This document shows, piece by piece, positions 60,537 through 64,000 of a stretch of 64,000 nt of DNA. A model generated the notes under the pieces. It was not told where the DNA came from, made no database searches, and was given only the letters and a program-made list of their open reading frames with translations. Every line of letters begins with the position of its first letter. Position 1 is the stretch's first letter. The stretch is from Cenococcum geophilum 1.58 (lineage: Eukaryota; Ascomycota; Dothideomycetes; Gloniales; Gloniaceae), in assembly GCA_001692895.1 (NCBI GenBank), contig KV748202.1:1736001-1800000 (forward strand), written 5' to 3'. The position numbers and the translations under genes were made by a program.

Positions 60537-60824
60537 CCTACCGAATTCTGCTAGCTTAATCGACTTCTGCCAAATTCCGCCAAATTAATTAAATTTTACT
60601 AAAGCCTATTAAAGACCACGTGCGTATATGCGCACGTATTAGCCACTAAGCCCCTAACTATTTAATTATATAATTCTCTTATTATTCCTTTCTCTTCTTT
60701 ATATAACGTCTTATACTCTATAAGAGCTATATACCCTTAAATTTAGATAGAATTTATATTATTCCTTTAAATCTTCTTTAAAGCCTCTTGGCGCCTTTAT
60801 ATTACGTTGCGTTAAAATAACTAT
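60537..60824. other. Unassigned stretch upstream of gypsy D
   Basis: AT-rich, with inverted GCAGAATT-like motifs (GAATTCTGCTAGC, CTTCTGCCAAATTCCGCC) at 60541-60590. A palindrome-like CGTGCGTATATGCGCACG lies at about 60639. It may include the 5' LTR of gypsy D, but only one copy would be in the window, so the boundary cannot be set. Confidence 0.4.
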
Positions 60825-63467
60825 TATTAAAATAGAAAATAAACCTAAATCCCTTTTAATAACTACGAGTATTATATCTCTAGTTAGGAAACAGTTAACT
60901 ATAATACAATAGTCCTTTATAAATGCCTTAGCTTAATAGCGGGCTATATTAGAAGCTTAGTATTAGTAATTAATAGAAGCACTCTATAAAGAATTCCGTA
61001 ACGCTAAAGTACTTATATTAAAGACCTTAATAGTAATACCCCTAAATAATAATAAAACTATATCTAAACCCGGCCTGTTAAATATAAATACTAAACTAGT
61101 AATAGTAGCTTAACCTATATACGTAATAAATCTAGTACCTATTATAAAATCTAAAAAGCTCCCTAATCCTCTAATGTTTAATAGAAATTAAAATAACCTA
61201 TATCTCTTTATAACTAAGCTCTATCTTAAACTTTTAATAAACTATAACTAATACCCTACTAAAGCTAGTAAGGTTAGCTATAGAATGTCTTATTTAAGTA
61301 AAAACGCTACACAAACTATAAATCCATTCTTTTATAATAGCACCTTCATTAATTTTAAAATCTTTACCTCTCTGCTAGAATAAATATATAATAACGCTAG
61401 CCGCGAATATATAGCTGTTACTAAATTAAAAAACCTACAATAATGGAACTAAGATTTTACTAGCTTCTTTTTAGAATTTTTAGGCCTTATTAGCAAGCTA
61501 GATTAGAATAAAGCCGCTAGAGTTACTACCCTTTAATAAGCTATTTTAGATATGATTAGAGCCTAATTAGTAGGTAAAGAATTACTAAAAGACCTATCTA
61601 AATTTACTATAATATGTTAACAAATTAATAAGGACCTTTAATATAATAAATAGACTTATTTTCTAAAGCCAACTATGCCTTATATTTAAAACTCTATAAA
61701 ATTAGTATATACCCTAAAGCGTGATCCGTCTCTAAGACCTAAAAGCCCTATATATAACCCTATAGACCTTAATACTACCTAATTCTATACACTCTTAGGA
61801 ACTAATAAATAAAGAACTTAAGCTATAAATAGAGAATGCTTTAGATGCGGTAAAAAGGGAAATATTTAAAGGAATTATTAAACTTACCCTTTTAAAAAGG
61901 TCCGCCGTAGTTCCTCCTAATTCTTAAATTATACTTACTCTATAAATTATACTTAGTTACTATAAAGCACTTTACCTTTAATTAATTTAGAAAACGAATT
62001 TTTCTAGGGCTAAGTTGCGCTTTAAAATAAGAAGTAAAAAAGTATAAGTATCTAAGCTCTTTTAGCGCTATTATATAACATAACTCCTTTAATATACTTA
62101 GCGAAATTTAAATACTTAAAAAATAGAAGGAAGTATAAGTCCTTATAGATAGTAGAGCTATTAATATAGGCTTTATTAATATAAACTACGCAAAAACTTA
62201 ATACTTAAATTTAAAGAAACTTAATAAGCCCTAAGGCCTATAAGGCTTTAATAGTAAGCCTTTAATATATAGCGAACTAACGTACTATACTCTTATAAAG
62301 ATGTGGATAGGTAAATACCTTAAATATATTTCCCTATTTATAATACCCTTAAAGTATTATAAAGTAATACTTAAATATAGATAGCTAAAACAACACAACC
62401 CTTTAATTAGCTAGGTTAAAGAAATACTAAAATTCCGTATAACTTACTGCTAAAGTTATTACTTAAAATACTACTTACCCTATAAATATACATATAACTA
62501 TTTAAATTTAATATAATATAAATTGCCCTTGCTATAAACCTTAAACTAATATAATAAAGTTATAACTGCTAATTGCGGTAAAGAATGCAAAAATAATATA
62601 TTAAAACCCCTTAAAATTTATATAATATAAGCCGCACCCTTTTATTTATTAGCAAGAAAATAAAACTATAAGATCTTTACTATAACACTAAAAGATATTA
62701 AAAAGGCGTTAGAACTAAAGTAATATATTAACCCCCAACCTTTTATACCTAAAGAATATTATAATCTAATTAATATGTTTAAAAAACAATTTATAGACTA
62801 ACTACCCCTATATTAAGATAAACACGATTTTAAAATAGAACTTAAACTTAGTATAACGCTAAAGTTCGGCCTGTTATACGGTATATTATAAGAAGAGCTG
62901 CTTATAATATAATAATACCTTAAAGAGCACTTAGGGAAAGGATTTGCTCGCCCTAGTTAATTACTATTTACCCTATTTATACTATTTATTAAAAAACCTA
63001 AAGAAGGCTTAAGGTTCTATATTAATTATTAAGCCCTAAATACAATTATAATTTAAAACAAATATCCGATTTCTTTACTTAAGAAACACTTAACTACTTA
63101 GTAAAAGTATAATACTTTATAAAGCTTAATGTAGTTACTACCTTTAATTAAATCCGTATTTAGGAAGGAGATAAAAAGTATATAGCTTTCTGTATATAAT
63201 AGAGACTTTTTAAATACCTAGTAATGCTATTTAGTGTAAAGAACGGTTTTAGTACGTTTTAGTAATATATTAATAATACGCTTCGCGAATTCCTTAATAT
63301 ATTTATTACTGCGTATATTAATAATATTTTAATCTATTTATCTTTACTTTCTAAGCATTAAAAGTATATTTAAATAGTCTTTAAACGCCTATAAGACGCG
63401 GACTTATAATGCGATATTAAGAAATATAAGTTCTACGTGTCTAAAGTTACATACTTAGACCTAACGT
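60825..63467 (+). pseudogene. Gypsy D gag-pol (5' two thirds), RIP-mutated and truncated by insertion
   Basis: A Ty3/gypsy polyprotein read with many stops and frame changes. Gag covers about 60825-62000 and has a zinc knuckle CFRCGKKGNI--NY at 61837 onwards. A protease-like LIDSRAIN lies near 62140. The RT is at about 62820-63467, with RFYINY-ALN near 63020 and the catalytic box YINN (63314-63325), so both Asp are lost. The sequence is cut at a KKYKFYVSKVTYLDL motif, normally followed by more RT, by a CAGGAAA-ended element starting at 63468. RNase H and integrase must lie outside the window. It differs from A, B and C and is the most AT-rich of the four. No LTR could be confirmed. Confidence 0.7.
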
Positions 63468-63570
63468 CAGGAAAAAATTTACCAGCATTTTTGCAGCATT
63501 TGGCGGCATTTGGCGGCCAAATGCGCATTCCGCGCACTATAATGTATAGCGTATAGTATCGACTAAGCCG

Positions 63571-63660
63571 CGGTATACTGCTGCATTTAACAATATAGTG
63601 CGGTATACTACTATATTTAATAATATAGTGCGGTATATTGTTATATTTAATAATATAGTA
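63571..63660. repeat. Three 30-bp tandem units
   Basis: The unit CGGTATACTGCTGCATTTAA plus CAATATAGTG occurs three times head to tail with equal length. The copies differ by transitions. Confidence 0.9.
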
Positions 63661-63700
63661 TAGCTAATTACGCATTTTATACTTAATGCGCAATTAATAT

Positions 63701-63781
63701 ATAATGCCCTCCTTGCGCATTCTGTATATAATGCCCTCCTTATATATTCTATATATAATACCCTTCTTACGTATTCTATAT
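63701..63781. repeat. Three 27-bp tandem units
   Basis: The unit ATAATGCCCTCCTTGCGCAT plus TCTGTAT starts at 63701, 63728 and 63755. The later copies carry C-to-T and G-to-A changes. Confidence 0.9.
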
Positions 63782-63895
63782 ATCTTACTTACTTTAAGTA
63801 ATAAATAAGTATTACTTTTCCTACGCAGTTAGTGCAAAATAAATTACATTATTTTAGATAATTTAATATAATATAGTAACGGTTCTCTTTTACTT

Positions 63896-63965
63896 ACATA
63901 CCTACTAACCTACCTACTTACCTACTAATCTACCTATCTATACCTAACTATCTATACCTATCCGT
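63896..63965. repeat. TACC/TACT-rich array
   Basis: Runs of CTACCTACTTACCTACTAAT and CTATACCTAACTAT type. These are the complement of the AGGTAGG/CATAGACAGG array in the first CAGGAAA element. Confidence 0.75.
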
Positions 63966-64000
63966 CTATATTACCTTAATTTAATTAATTAATCGAATCG

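Larger units (their letters stand above)
63468..64000. mobile_element. Second CAGGAAA-ended inverted-repeat element (left part only)
   Basis: Begins CAGGAAAAAATTTACCAGC exactly where the RT of gypsy D stops being readable. This is followed by repeated GCATTTGGCGGC motifs, reminiscent of the TTTGCGGCAA motifs in the 3190-5560 element. Next come two short tandem arrays (63571-63660 and 63701-63781) and a TACC-rich array (about 63896-63965). The window ends in ATTAATTAATCGAATCG. Read from its right end, the 3190-5560 element shows the same order: terminus, subterminal motifs, tetranucleotide array, CGAAT-rich block. The other terminus is beyond the window. Confidence 0.6.

Noticed and set aside
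1..64000. Giant Starship-type element carrying the cluster
   Set aside because: I see no tyrosine recombinase captain gene, no cargo genes and no direct repeats at the window scale; the nested retrotransposons explain the layout.
1..64000. tRNA, rRNA or other structured RNA genes
   Set aside because: No stretch with a convincing tRNA box pair or conserved rRNA sequence was seen by eye; a covariance-model scan was not possible.

Overview
The window looks like a transposon graveyard from a filamentous ascomycete (Pezizomycotina; an inference). The evidence is a Tad1-type LINE, several chromodomain Ty3/gypsy elements, a Ty1/copia element, piggyBac and hAT elements, and mutation of the repeat-induced point mutation (RIP) kind. 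CpA and TpG are scarce, TpA is in excess, nearly all in-frame stops are TAA or TAG at former CAA/CAG/TGG codons, and the paired LTRs I compared differ by C/T and G/A transitions. I see no intact host gene, no tRNA or rRNA gene and no CRISPR. Functional calls rest on reading through stops by eye, without any database search.

Layout. 1-1480: less mutated, unassigned DNA with one small ORF and a repeat cluster. About 1480-9400: a decayed LINE whose ORF1 is split by a 2371-bp non-coding inverted-repeat element (3190-5560). 9410-9859: a coding-like remnant and an AT-rich stretch. 9860-30773: gypsy family A copy 1 (A1, +), carrying a nested gypsy B (17030-23953, -) and a nested copia (24160-30246, -). 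31027-32622: a non-autonomous LTR element full of minisatellite. 32852-38193: a piggyBac element with a hAT element (33744-36865) inside its transposase. 38309-60531: a solo LTR of a family related to A, split by A copy 2 (A2, 38719-60517, -). A2 in turn contains gypsy C (44263-50170, -) and A copy 3 (A3, 51583-59525, -). About 60825-63467: gypsy D (+), whose reverse transcriptase is cut by a second CAGGAAA-ended element that runs off the window (63468-64000).

Most boundaries are exact because both ends and target-site duplications are visible: A1 ATTTC, B ATAAA, copia GCAAT, TRIM-like CCTCC, piggyBac TTAA, hAT TTTACAAA, solo LTR TAAAT, A2 TAAGG, C ATATT, A3 TTATT/TTGTT. For B, copia and C the uninterrupted target can also be read in sister copies of A, which confirms both the insertion and the target.

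Nothing here acts together as a pathway. The order of insertion is readable: the LINE, D and the solo LTR are the old layer, A copies landed on or near them, and B, copia, C and A3 landed in A. In every reverse transcriptase whose catalytic box I could read, at least one of the two aspartates is now asparagine, so all are dead by sequence. The most novel-looking item is the pair of CAGGAAA-ended, satellite-filled elements, which I cannot place in a known superfamily.
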